The notes beneath the pieces are model-generated. The model was not told the origin of the DNA. It saw only the letters and a list, made by a program, of their open reading frames with translations, and did no database searches. Made by a program: the position numbers and the translations under genes. DNA of 34,259 nt. Origin: Anaeroglomus sp964550565 (lineage in GTDB: Bacteria > Planctomycetota > Phycisphaerae > Sedimentisphaerales > Anaerohalosphaeraceae). This document shows, one piece after another, positions 16,537-24,547 of the stretch (its first letter is position 1; each line of letters begins with the position of its first letter). The stretch spans positions 1 through 34,259 of the forward strand of contig CAZKAI010000043.1 in assembly GCA_964550565.1 (NCBI GenBank), given 5' to 3'.

Positions 16537-17890
16537 ATCATCTGTTCCTCCGGCTGCTCCTGAAAATCAAATATATCCCTGTCTTCGCCATCTTCATCCC
16601 CAATCACTCCGGACATGCCGGCAATCATATTGGTGACACGAACCAGCTCATTGATTGCCCTTTCGTTCAGGCCGATCATTTCAATCCCGATGGATCGTCC
16701 CAGGGGTGTATCCCGGAATCCGCGGACTTCGGCAATATCCTGAATCCATTTGCCCTTTTCCAATTCAAATATAATCAGGACCCGATCGCGGAGCCGGACA
16801 TCCAGGTTGGCCCGGATACGAAGACCCGGTCCGGATATTTCGGTAATTTCAGCATCACAGAATTCAAGCTGGCCCGGTGCGGCATTTGACGATTCATACA
16901 GGACATCAAATATCGCAACTTTAGCCTTCCGCTGCATGGGAACCCTCTGAAAACGCCGGCGATTAATAAACCGGATTCGATCCGTATGATTCAATTCCAG
17001 TCCCTGCGGACCGCATGAAATCACAATCGATTCAAATTCCCAGGTCATACTGCCGACTCGGTACTGTACGGCGACAATCTGTCCGGGTATTGCCTCAATC
17101 GCGGTTTTCGGCTGAATCGCCAGTTCATATTCATCGTTGCGAATGACTGTAGCCTCGAACCGCGGACAGCCGGGCTGGGAACCCTGCGAGACCAGAACCG
17201 CCCTGCCGACGGAAATCTGGCGACTGCTCAGAGTGCGCCCTTTTCGGTTGGTCATCCCGAATTCNNNNNNNNNNNNNNNNNNNNNNNNNNNNNNNNNNNN
17301 NNNNNNNNNNNNNNNNNNNNNNNNNNNNNNNNNNNNNNNNNNNNNNNNNNNNNNNNNNNNNNNNCGGAAATCTGGCGACTGCTCAGAGTGCGCCCTTTTC
17401 GGTTGGTCATCCCGAATTCGGAGATGGATTTCTGAAATCCCAGCTTTGTCTTAATTCCATACGCCATGACATTCAATCGTTTTCGCTGAACCAGATTATG
17501 CCCTGATTCAAAACTTTCCTGCATCAATCGGGCCAGACCGTCGTCGTAAACCGACGGTTCCGTAAAAATCATATCTTTCTTTTTCAGGCCGGCTCGCAGA
17601 CTGATAGCTTCGAGAATCTCTCGTTCCTGCTGGGTCAGCCGGCACCGATCCGCCAGATTATTAAATCGTTCTTCCATCGCGGTTCGTTCTTTTTCAACAC
17701 GCATGCGACGAACAGCCGCCAGCAAAATCAGCAGCAACACAATCAAGGACCATCCCAGCACAACAAACCATTTATTGGTCAAAATGGTCGGGGCCGGTTT
17801 TGTTTCCAATTGCCTCATGGCACTGTAACGCTGCAGCGGAGACAGCGTGAGCACCGAAATTTCGGCAATCTGGATAAGGTAAATCAGCAT
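16533..17890 (-). CDS. membrane-anchored PilZ (YcgR-like) c-di-GMP protein, split by a false gap
   Basis: Removing the gap and one copy of the 55-base duplicate (155 bases in all) joins two partial frames into one of 400 residues. Residues about 39-61 are a membrane helix (KWFVVLGWSLIVLLLILLAA). A charged helical region follows to residue 160, then a YcgR-N-like beta domain (about 175-260), then PilZ. The c-di-GMP motif RxxxR is present (NRRRFQRVP). The second motif reads EISGPG, with Glu where Asp or Asn is usual but Ser and Gly kept. YcgR-type proteins bind c-di-GMP and slow or steer the flagellar motor. Its place between flgE and flgF, with an ATGA overlap to flgF, argues for a flagellar role. 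c-di-GMP binding is likely but unproven. Confidence 0.85.
17210..17264. repeat. 55-base assembly duplicate, left copy
   Basis: Identical base for base to 17365-17419 and ending directly at the N run. It codes for the same residues (MTNRKGRTLSSRQIS) as the other copy. The position at the contig end marks it as an unmerged contig overlap, not a biological repeat. Confidence 0.96.
17265..17364. other. assembly gap (100 N), probably false
   Basis: Exactly 100 N between identical 55-base flanks. Collapsing the overlap restores a single open frame, so no sequence is likely to be missing here. Confidence 0.96.
17365..17419. repeat. 55-base assembly duplicate, right copy
   Basis: Exact copy of 17210-17264, starting at the first base after the N run. 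It continues without a break into the N-terminal part of the PilZ protein. Confidence 0.96.
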
Positions 17891-17912
17891 CCGTTTAATG
17901 GTCCATAAACAG

Positions 17913-19643
17913 CTACCGAATCAGGTTCGTCAATTCCTGCAGGACTTCATTGGCCACACGGATGGTACGTGAATTGGCCTGGTAGCCGTTCTGAGCCTGC
18001 ATCAGATTGACGAATTCGGTTGCAATATCCACATTGGATTTTTCAAGGCTCTTGCCGGTGATGCTTCCTGCACCGCCGCTGTTGGCCATGGTTTCAATCG
18101 GCTCGCCGGAGTTGGCAGTCGAAAGATAATAGCCGTTGCCGACCGCCTCAAGACCCCCGGGATTCTGGAACAGGCCGATCTGCAGCGCCGCGATATTCAC
18201 CTTTACGCCGTTGGTAAACGTACCCACCATCATGCCGCTGTTGTCGATGGTCACGCTGGACAGTGTTCCTGCCTCATATCCATCCTGTGTCAGAGCCGCG
18301 GCACTGGATTGCTGGCTGGCGAACTGTGTCAGACCGGTAAATTCACCCGGGGTTCCAAGGTCCAGTGAAATGGTCTGGGTAAAGCTTGGATTGTTGGCAA
18401 ACTGGACGGAAAACTCTGCGGATTCCGTCATTGAGTTCAGTCCCTTATACGATCCATTGGTATTAAATTCAATGCCTGAAATACGACGATTCAGGGCCGA
18501 CGAGTTATAAATATCATAACCAGACCACGCCCCCTCCCGTTCACCATTAACGGACTGAACCACCATATCCCAGGTATTCGGGTCATCGGTTTTCACAAAA
18601 GTTCCGGTCAACACATACTCCTGCCCCTGGTTGTCATAAACCGTGGTTTTGAAAGTCTTGCTGTCGTTGCCACCGATAGCGGCATAATCAAAAAAAGTTG
18701 GAATTTCAAGGCTTTCCGCACCTGCCGGACTATAGCTCATCCCGGTGACCTGAGCCAGACTATAGCCAGCCGAATTCCCCGTAATCACAATCTTGCCATC
18801 GGCATTCAATGATGCCGTGCTGTTGTTATAGAGAGCAGAAATCTGGTCCAGGATATCCTGCATGGTGGCCCCGCTGCCGGCCGCAGCCCCCGTCCAGGTC
18901 ACAGCCTGGTTGGTGAAAGCAGTGCCGTCTTCCCTGATGCCGGAGACATAAAGAGTCCCTGTACTGCCCACACCAAGCGGGCTGCCGCCCCATTGATCCA
19001 GATCAGACAGATAGGAGTTGGCCGTGGCAACCTGATCTCCTGAATTCACAGTGAAAGATGCATTGGATATCAGCTTATGCGTTGTGGCTGCGGTGCTGTC
19101 GGCCGAAGAGCGGAGATTGCCGTTCATGGTAATGGATGTCGTCGCATTGGCAGGCATGGAACTATCCCAGGGAACATGAATGCTGGAATCCCCCGAGGTC
19201 TGAAAACCTTCCGCTTCGCCATACGAACCGGTCCGCTGAACTTTATATCCTGTCGCCGGGTCCACCAGGGTATTATCCGCATCCACCGCAAACGACCCGA
19301 TCCGGGTATAGACATTCTGACGCCCGTTGTTCATAACAAAATATCCCGCTCCGTCAATCGCAACATCCAGGTCCTGTCCGGTGGTGACAATATTGCCCTG
19401 GCTCATATCTTTTTTGATCGCCGAGACATTCACACCGCTGCCCATCTGCTGGGGGTTGACACCGCCCAGTGAACCGGAAGGTCCGCTGGCCTGTCGAATC
19501 GTCTGGCTGAGCAGGTCCGAAAAAGTCACGGTACTGCCTTTAAAACCAGTCGTGCTGACATTGGCCAGGTTGTTGCCGGTAACATCCAGCATGGCTTGAA
19601 ACGCCTTCAACCCCGATACGCCGGCCGTCATTGCTGAACCCAT
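17913..19643 (-). CDS. flgE: flagellar hook protein FlgE
   Basis: FlgE polymerises into the hook. The 576-residue protein has the N-terminal VSGLKAFQAMLDVTGNNLAN and TTGFKGSTVTFSDLLSQTIR, which is specific for FlgE, then GQDLDVAIDGAGYFVM and the FlgE-type FKTTVYDNQGQEYVLTGTF. It ends with LEKSNVDIATEFVNLMQAQN and NEVLQELTNLIR. It is larger than E. coli FlgE (402), with extra Ser/Thr/Gly-rich surface domains (about 170-320), as in many non-enteric phyla. Exported without a signal peptide. AAGGAG lies 8 bases before the ATG. It is the second gene of the operon, after flgD. Confidence 0.96.
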   Translation of the reverse strand: MGSAMTAGVSGLKAFQAMLDVTGNNLANVSTTGFKGSTVTFSDLLSQTIRQASGPSGSLGGVNPQQMGSGVNVSAIKKDMSQGNIVTTGQDLDVAIDGAGYFVMNNGRQNVYTRIGSFAVDADNTLVDPATGYKVQRTGSYGEAEGFQTSGDSSIHVPWDSSMPANATTSITMNGNLRSSADSTAATTHKLISNASFTVNSGDQVATANSYLSDLDQWGGSPLGVGSTGTLYVSGIREDGTAFTNQAVTWTGAAAGSGATMQDILDQISALYNNSTASLNADGKIVITGNSAGYSLAQVTGMSYSPAGAESLEIPTFFDYAAIGGNDSKTFKTTVYDNQGQEYVLTGTFVKTDDPNTWDMVVQSVNGEREGAWSGYDIYNSSALNRRISGIEFNTNGSYKGLNSMTESAEFSVQFANNPSFTQTISLDLGTPGEFTGLTQFASQQSSAAALTQDGYEAGTLSSVTIDNSGMMVGTFTNGVKVNIAALQIGLFQNPGGLEAVGNGYYLSTANSGEPIETMANSGGAGSITGKSLEKSNVDIATEFVNLMQAQNGYQANSRTIRVANEVLQELTNLIR

Positions 19644-19682
19644 AGTGTTACTCCTTTATATCTTACTGAATTTACGCTTTGG

Positions 19683-20093
19683 TTATCCCTGAATACCTTG
19701 TATCTGACTGGTCTGGACGATATACGACTGGTTATTACTGGATACCGTCAGTACGGGGGTGCCGTCCTGAAAAGTCAGCTTTTTAACCTGTCCTTCCAAT
19801 ACATCGCCGCCGCTGGTGGCAAAACTGACCGTTTTCCCCAATAATGACTTGGCATAATCCAGTTCTGCCATCCACATTGCACCTTCAAAGGTAGTATTCA
19901 TCTTGGTCATGGTCTCATTAATGGTTGCCAGATTGCCGTTCATCCCCTCAGTCAGTTCCAGTTGGGAAAACTGTGCAAGCTGAGCCGCCATCTGCTGGTT
20001 ATCCATCGGTTCCAGCGGATTTTGATACTGGAGCTCAGTCACCAGCAGGGTCATAAAGTCCATTTTCTGTGACGCTGCATCAATCGTACTCAT
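19683..20093 (-). CDS. flgD: flagellar hook-cap protein FlgD (short form)
   Basis: FlgD caps the growing hook and is lost afterwards. The 136-residue protein has the defining N-terminal block MDFMTLLVTELQYQNPLEPM followed by NQQMAAQLAQFSQLELTEGM, then ends with a small beta (Tudor-like) region (SLLGKTVSFATSGGDVLEGQ). E. coli FlgD is about 231 residues; the Ig-like insert is absent here, as in short FlgD proteins of other phyla. It is the first gene of the hook operon, with AAGGA before the ATG and a sigma-54 promoter 59 bases upstream. Confidence 0.93.
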   Translation of the reverse strand: MSTIDAASQKMDFMTLLVTELQYQNPLEPMDNQQMAAQLAQFSQLELTEGMNGNLATINETMTKMNTTFEGAMWMAELDYAKSLLGKTVSFATSGGDVLEGQVKKLTFQDGTPVLTVSSNNQSYIVQTSQIQGIQG

Positions 20094-20125
20094 AATTAGT
20101 CCTTACCTCATCTGTTTACACTGAA

Positions 20126-20138
20126 GGCACACTGTGCC
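20126..20138. promoter_or_regulatory. perfect inverted repeat at the expected flgD transcription start
   Basis: GGCACA-C-TGTGCC, a 6-base inverted repeat with a one-base centre. It begins about 13 bases downstream of the -12 element of the flgD promoter, where transcription should start. It could be an operator or the stem of a 5' leader hairpin. No regulator can be named. Confidence 0.4.
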
Positions 20139-20151
20139 GCAAAGAAAGTTG

Positions 20152-20166
20152 GCAAGTTCTGTGCCA
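20152..20166 (-). promoter_or_regulatory. sigma-54 (-24/-12) promoter for the flagellar operon
   Basis: Read on the minus strand the element is TGGCAC-AGAAC-TTGC, matching the RpoN core TGGCAC-N5-TTGC at every fixed base. The predicted start of transcription is near 20140, giving a leader of about 47 bases before flgD. A sigma-54 activator is encoded divergently from the same spacer. Confidence 0.85.
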
Positions 20167-20518
20167 CAGACCTTATATAAACTTCCGAAAAGCCTTTAAG
20201 TCCTTTATAAATATAGCCTTAAAATTTTATCCTCCAGCGACAGCACAAGGCCCTCCGCGCATAATACTTAACACGCATGGATAATTTTTTCCTCCTGATG
20301 GAAAGTTTTTCCAGACGATAAATCGCTTTTACGTCCTATAATTTTATGTTTTTAATCCCCAACGCCTGATAATGTCAAAATTATCAAAATTTAACTTAAG
20401 TTTTTATTGGACTGTCCGATAAAAAATTAAAGCCGTCAAGGCCTTCCTGCCGACTTAATCCAATACCAATCGTTAATGAAGTATATAAGAATCAGGATTA
20501 CACCAACGAGTGCGTAAT

Positions 20519-21907
20519 ATGGAAATAGAGTCGATTCTGGTTGTATCGCGGCAACCTGAGATTCAGCATCTGGCCAGACAGTTCTCGCAGCGGCTTTTCG
20601 CCGCCGATGACCTGAACGACCTGTCCGACCTGCTTAATCGCTCCGAACCCGAAGTCATCCTCCTCGGTTCGGATATGTCTATTGCGCAAATCGCGGTGAT
20701 GATGTCCATGCTTCAGAACAAGCGTCTTAATTCCCCCGTCATCGTCATCGGCGATGCGTCCTGCGAATCCAGGGCTGCCGATTACTTGTCACTGGGGATT
20801 ACCGATTATATGGATCGTTCGGAAGGCCCCCAGCAACTGGAAGCGATTCTCCTGCGAACGCAGGAAACCTGCGTTTCCGATCCGCGAGACCTGGATTTTT
20901 TTACCGAGGACTGCCCTTCCGCCATTTCCATCGTCGGACGAAGTCCGGCCATCACCAAAACACTCAAGATGATTCGACTGGTCGCCGGCAGCGCCTGCAA
21001 TCCGGTACTGATTATCGGCGAAACCGGCACAGGCAAGGAACTGGCCGCCCGCGCGGTTCATGTCCTGCGGCACGGCAATAATCAGAAATTCGTAGCCATC
21101 AATTGTGCCGCCCTGACCGCCAACCTGCTTGAAAGCGAATTGTTCGGTCATGTCAAAGGCTCTTTCACCGGCGCCGATCGTGAAAAAACAGGCTTGCTGG
21201 AACTGGCCTCCGAGGGCACCATTTTCCTCGATGAAATCAGCGAAATGCCGCTTGATTTGCAGGCCAAACTGCTGCGGGTCATTCAGGAAAAAACATTCCG
21301 CAAAGTCGGCGGCGTGCAGGATATCGAATGCAGTGCGACCATTGTCGCCACCAGCAATCGTAATCTGATTCAGGAAGTTCGCCAGGGCAAATTCCGCCAG
21401 GATTTATACTATCGCCTGGCCGTCTGCCCGATTACGATTACCCCGCTTCGGGCCGAATCCCGACGCGAAGACATCCTCCTGCTGGCCCAATATTTTATCC
21501 AGCAGTCCGCCATCTGCCCGCAAAAGAAAGGCAAAATCAAAGGCCTGACCAAACTGGCCGCCGAGATGCTGCTTAAGCACCCCTGGCCGGGCAACGTTCG
21601 GGAACTGCGTAATGTCATCGAAAGAGCCATCCTGCTTGAATCCGGCGAGCGGATCGGCACCCATAATCTGTTTTTGAGCCGGAACACTTTGATGTTGAAG
21701 AAATGGTGGTCCAGGATTGCCAGCCCAGCCCTTTGCGTGATTTTTCGCTGGAAAAGGCAGAAAAAGAGCTGGTCCGTCGGGCTTTGGAAGAAGCCGGCTG
21801 GCAGAAAACCCGCGCCGCCTCCCTGCTGGGCATCACTCGCGCCACCCTCTACGCCAAGGTTAAGCAATATAATCTTGAACAGCCCGGCGAAAAAATTCCT
21901 CAGGTAA
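20519..21907 (+). CDS. FleQ/NtrC-type sigma-54 activator, frameshifted before its HTH
   Basis: Residues 1-115 are a receiver-like domain lacking the usual phosphorylation residues: SILVVSRQPE where the acidic pair should be, and VILLGSDM with Gly at the acceptor site. This resembles FleQ, which is not controlled by phosphorylation. The AAA+ core is complete: GETGTGKE (Walker A), GSFTGA (the sigma-54 loop, Ser variant), GTIFLDEISEM (Walker B), FRQDLYYRL (Arg finger) and HPWPGNVRELRN. After residue 385 the frame turns to unrelated Arg/Pro/Lys-rich sequence, while the expected Fis-type HTH lies in the other frame. A GTG at 20510 is an alternative start. It probably activates the divergent flagellar operon. 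Confidence 0.87.
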   Translation: MEIESILVVSRQPEIQHLARQFSQRLFAADDLNDLSDLLNRSEPEVILLGSDMSIAQIAVMMSMLQNKRLNSPVIVIGDASCESRAADYLSLGITDYMDRSEGPQQLEAILLRTQETCVSDPRDLDFFTEDCPSAISIVGRSPAITKTLKMIRLVAGSACNPVLIIGETGTGKELAARAVHVLRHGNNQKFVAINCAALTANLLESELFGHVKGSFTGADREKTGLLELASEGTIFLDEISEMPLDLQAKLLRVIQEKTFRKVGGVQDIECSATIVATSNRNLIQEVRQGKFRQDLYYRLAVCPITITPLRAESRREDILLLAQYFIQQSAICPQKKGKIKGLTKLAAEMLLKHPWPGNVRELRNVIERAILLESGERIGTHNLFLSRNTLMLKKWWSRIASPALCVIFRWKRQKKSWSVGLWKKPAGRKPAPPPCWASLAPPSTPRLSNIILNSPAKKFLR

Positions 21908-21915
21908 TTTCATAG
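21673..21915 (+). pseudogene. C-terminal Fis-type HTH of the activator, in the -1 frame
   Basis: This frame encodes EPEHFDVEEMVVQDCQP and then FSLEKAEKELVRRALEEAGW followed by TRAASLLGITRATLYAKVKQ, the Fis-type DNA-binding domain that ends NtrC-family activators. It joins the AAA+ frame at a run of five T (21671-21675): one extra T would give ...HNLFFEPEHFDVEE... and a protein of about 465 residues. As sequenced, the HTH is separated from its activator. A sequencing or assembly indel, a real mutation, or slippage are all possible. Confidence 0.85.
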
Positions 21916-21996
21916 TCATATCAAACATATCATATTGTAAAATATAGACATACAATCATTTATAAAATTCTTTCTTTTTTTCTATTGCTTTGCGAA

Positions 21997-22021
21997 CTAT
22001 ACATAGCTATTCTATGTATAG
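21997..22021. promoter_or_regulatory. perfect 10-base inverted repeat, probable PadR operator
   Basis: CTATACATAG-CTATT-CTATGTATAG, arms 21997-22006 and 22012-22021, 30 bases before the PadR start. PadR/LmrR-type repressors commonly bind ATGT/ACAT palindromes in their own promoters, so this is the likely site of autoregulation. Confidence 0.65.
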
Positions 22022-22051
22022 ATGTTATATGTATTCTTGAGGCAATAGACT

Positions 22052-22393
22052 ATGGATATCTCAAAAGACCTGATTGCGGCTTCTGCAACCCCCTTGATCC
22101 TTTCGATTCTGGCTGAGGGAGAAAGTTATGGTTATGCCATTATCAAACGGGTCGCCGCCCTGTCCGGCGGCTCCATGCGATGGACCGATGGCATGCTTTA
22201 CCCCATACTCCACCGCCTGGAAAGCCAGGGCCTGATCGAATCCGAGGTCCGCACCTCCGAGACCGGCCGTAAACGAAAATACTACCGTATTAAACAGGAT
22301 GGCTCCACTGCAATTTCCGCTTATCAAACCCAGTGGCAAACGGTTTATGAAACCTTAAACAAAGTATGGGAGGCAAAACTATGTTTAGATTAG
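22052..22393 (+). CDS. PadR-family transcriptional regulator
   Basis: A 113-residue winged-helix protein of the short PadR class. The conserved core is present: TPLILSILAEGESYGYAIIK, then MRWTDGMLYPILHRLESQGL and the wing ETGRKRKYYRIKQDG. The C-terminal helix (QWQTVYETLNKVW) is the dimerisation arm. PadR proteins are repressors that respond to small molecules or envelope stress. A GAGG box lies 9 bases before the ATG, and a perfect palindrome lies upstream. It overlaps the following membrane-protein gene by 13 bases, a common PadR arrangement, so that protein and perhaps the ABC exporter are its likely targets. Confidence 0.92.
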   Translation: MDISKDLIAASATPLILSILAEGESYGYAIIKRVAALSGGSMRWTDGMLYPILHRLESQGLIESEVRTSETGRKRKYYRIKQDGSTAISAYQTQWQTVYETLNKVWEAKLCLD

Positions 22394-23070
22394 AAGATGC
22401 TATTGAAAACTGGAAACAACAGCTTTTACAACATCAGACCATGACTGCTTCCGATATTGATGAACTGCAAATCCACCTCCTGGAAGAAATGGATAACCTG
22501 ATCGTGACTGGTCTTAACCAGGAAGAAGCCTTTCTCATTGCATCACGACGGATCGGCAATCCAAAGGACATTTCCTGTGAGTTTGCCAAAATCAATAATG
22601 TAGTCATCTGGAAAAATCGATTTTTCTGGATGATTATCGGCATTTTGATCCTGCAGATCTTCTCCTCTTGTGCCAACTTCCTTGCCCGCGGCGGAGCATT
22701 GATTGGATGCCAACTGGTCGGATGGAATCCTTTAAACACGGGAATTATTTCAGCAGTCATTCAAATCACTGTTATACTTTGTCTTTTTATTGCTTTTTAC
22801 ATCGCTGTTGTTCAGATGTCAATGTTCCGCAAAATCCCCAAAAAGAGCCTTATTGGTATTATTATCGCAGTAACTGCCTTGAATTTCTTGCTTAATCATG
22901 CGGCCGGCATAGGATTTAATGTCCTGATTGCCAAGCTCTACTCCGCGGAACAACTGGGGCAATTTGCTCTCGGATGCAGCTATTCGGCAATGGGCCTGTC
23001 TGTCCTGTGGCCGGTAGTCTGGCTGCTGCTTTTGCTATGGCTGCTGCCAGGCAAAAATAAGCCTGCATAA
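22381..23070 (+). CDS. permease-prefix-domain membrane protein, PadR partner
   Basis: A 229-residue protein. Residues 1-75 are soluble and helical (DIDELQIHLLEEMDNLIVTG, then NQEEAFLIASRRIGNP), matching the permease-prefix/HAAS-like domain often encoded next to PadR regulators. Residues about 80-225 contain about five membrane helices (FFWMIIGILILQIFSS and others; the last is LWPVVWLLLLLWLLPG). It starts inside the end of the PadR gene at ATG 22381 with GGAGG 7 bases upstream; the ATG at 22366 is rejected. It may sense a signal and act with PadR. Its biochemical role is not known. Confidence 0.78.
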   Translation: MFRLEDAIENWKQQLLQHQTMTASDIDELQIHLLEEMDNLIVTGLNQEEAFLIASRRIGNPKDISCEFAKINNVVIWKNRFFWMIIGILILQIFSSCANFLARGGALIGCQLVGWNPLNTGIISAVIQITVILCLFIAFYIAVVQMSMFRKIPKKSLIGIIIAVTALNFLLNHAAGIGFNVLIAKLYSAEQLGQFALGCSYSAMGLSVLWPVVWLLLLLWLLPGKNKPA

Positions 23071-23314
23071 ATATCACAACCACAAGGATTTACGATAGTA
23101 AGAAAACCCTGCATCCTCACAATTTTCATTCATTTCTATCGCGAGGCATGAGGAGTGTTTGTACATATGGGGAGGCGTCGAATTTTTAAAAAAAATTGGA
23201 ACAATTCCGGCATTAAATAAGTCTCCTTTTAAAAAAGCTGTATTTTATAGCCTTTACCCAAGATTGGTGCTAAAATAAAATTGATATAGAAATCCATTAA
23301 TTAAGGAGATGAAG

Positions 23315-23602
23315 ATGCACAGTGATGTATTTCCAATGCATGGAGGAGAGGCTGCTCCGGTTTGGGCGGGTTGTTTTATGATTTTTGTCGTTCTTTTTGC
23401 TCTGGCCATGAATATTCTGGTCTTGATCGCCATGTGCAAGATATTTGCAAAGGCAGGATATCATTGGGCGATGGGATTACTGACGCTGGTTCCTGTGGTC
23501 GGTTTTTTCGTCCCGTTGTATCTGGCGTTCAGTGAATGGCCTATTGAGAAGAAGCTTAAAGCCTGTCAGCAAACTTCGCCCGGGCAGCCAACCCCTTACT
23601 GA
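23315..23602 (+). CDS. small two-helix membrane protein
   Basis: A 95-residue protein with two membrane helices (CFMIFVVLFALAMNILVLIA and WAMGLLTLVPVVGFFVPLYL). The middle CKIFAKAGYHWAMGLL resembles the K-x-G-x-x-W-x-x-L-x-P pattern of DUF5684-like small membrane proteins, which have no known function. The ATG at 23315 is preferred because AAGGAG lies 6 bases upstream; the ATG at 23309 is too close to that box. It stands alone between the PadR pair and the ABC pair. The spacers 23071-23314 and 23603-23767 contain no other gene I can support. Confidence 0.7.
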   Translation: MHSDVFPMHGGEAAPVWAGCFMIFVVLFALAMNILVLIAMCKIFAKAGYHWAMGLLTLVPVVGFFVPLYLAFSEWPIEKKLKACQQTSPGQPTPY

Positions 23603-23767
23603 ACCGTTCAGGATGCCGGCACTCGCCTTGATGCAGGACCCGAATACTGCCATAGGTCTCTTGTAAATCAGTGCTTATCGAATTTCAACTGAAATGCTGA
23701 AACACAGGTCAGGCCGAGGGAGTCTATTCTATAAAAGACATCTGAGATTCCAAATCAAGGAGAAGAT

Positions 23768-24547
23768 ATGATTCGCATCGTGGATGTGTGGCATCATTAC
23801 GGTATTCGGCCGGTACTGAAAAATGTTTCTCTGGAAATCAAGACCGGCGAACTGGTGGCGGTGATGGGGCCCAATGGGATGGGCAAGAGCACTTTGTTGG
23901 CATTGATGGCCGGGTTTTTGTGGCCGCTGAAAGGCCATGTCGAGATCGACGGCCTGCGACGTCGCAGCAGCATTGACAACGAAATCGCCATCCGCAAGAA
24001 GGTGTTTTACCTGCCGACGGATCCTTTTTTGCCGCTGAATACGACCGGGCGGGAATTTATCCTGTCGGTCGGGCGTTTGTATGAAGTAGAAGAACAGCGG
24101 TTGATGAACCATGCCGATCAGTTGCTGGAGGTTTTTGACCTGACGAGACAGGGAGATTCACCGATTCAATCCTATTCGACCGGGCAGCAGAAGAAAATCG
24201 GCATTTGTGCGGCCCTGATTACCGAGGCGCCGATTCTGATTCTGGATGAGCCGTTTTCCGGTGGGCTGGATTCATCGGCCCTGCTGGCATTAAGCCGAAT
24301 CCTCAAGAGCCTGGCCGACCGGGATGATATTACCGTAGTCATGGCGGTACCGGTGCCGGAACTGGTAGAGCCGCTGGCCGAGCGGATTGCCGTGGTCTCT
24401 GACGGACAGATTGTGGCGTATGACACCGTCGAAGGCCTCCGCAGACAAACCGGCTGCACGGGACCGCTCAACGAAGTGCTCGAGGCCATGCTGCATCCCA
24501 ATGTGATACAGCATATCGACAGTTATCTGCAGAGGAGCCATCGATGA
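23768..24547 (+). CDS. ABC exporter ATP-binding subunit, unusual catalytic motifs
   Basis: A 259-residue nucleotide-binding domain. Walker A is GPNGMGKST (residues 34-42) and Walker B ILILDEP (Asp160, Glu161). The signature is SYSTGQQ in place of LSGGQ. The Q-loop region reads YLPTDPFLP, with Thr where Gln is usual. The H-loop region reads MAVPVPELVEPLAERIAVV, with no His at the switch position. These changes suggest slow or altered hydrolysis, though the Walker motifs are intact. AAGGAG precedes the ATG. It ends with an ATGA overlap into the permease, so the two form one exporter. The substrate is unknown; peptide, antibiotic or lipid export is typical for this class. Confidence 0.88.
   Translation: MIRIVDVWHHYGIRPVLKNVSLEIKTGELVAVMGPNGMGKSTLLALMAGFLWPLKGHVEIDGLRRRSSIDNEIAIRKKVFYLPTDPFLPLNTTGREFILSVGRLYEVEEQRLMNHADQLLEVFDLTRQGDSPIQSYSTGQQKKIGICAALITEAPILILDEPFSGGLDSSALLALSRILKSLADRDDITVVMAVPVPELVEPLAERIAVVSDGQIVAYDTVEGLRRQTGCTGPLNEVLEAMLHPNVIQHIDSYLQRSHR

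Larger units (their letters stand above)
20094..20518. other. divergent flgD / activator intergenic region
   Basis: A 425-base AT-rich spacer with no supportable gene. It contains the flgD sigma-54 promoter (20152-20166) and the 13-base palindrome (20126-20138). A weaker inverted repeat GGAAA-GTT-TTTCC at 20300-20312 lies about 130-145 bases upstream of the promoter, a usual distance for an activator-binding enhancer. No clear promoter for the activator gene itself could be assigned. Confidence 0.6.

Noticed and set aside
15862..16563. Plus-strand open frame of 233 codons opposite flgF
   Set aside because: Shadow of flgF; no supporting motifs or ribosome-binding site.
17252..17890. Separate 212-codon gene running into the N run, and a separate 240-codon PilZ gene
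   Set aside because: The duplicated 55-base flanks show both are pieces of one gene.
21671..21677. Programmed -1 ribosomal frameshift site in the activator gene
   Set aside because: The site does not form a proper X-XXY-YYZ heptamer and no stimulatory stem or SD-like element was evident, so an indel is the better explanation.
23166..23219. Seventeen-codon open frame starting MGRRR in the spacer after the PadR partner
   Set aside because: Too short, low-complexity Lys/Asn content, and no independent support.
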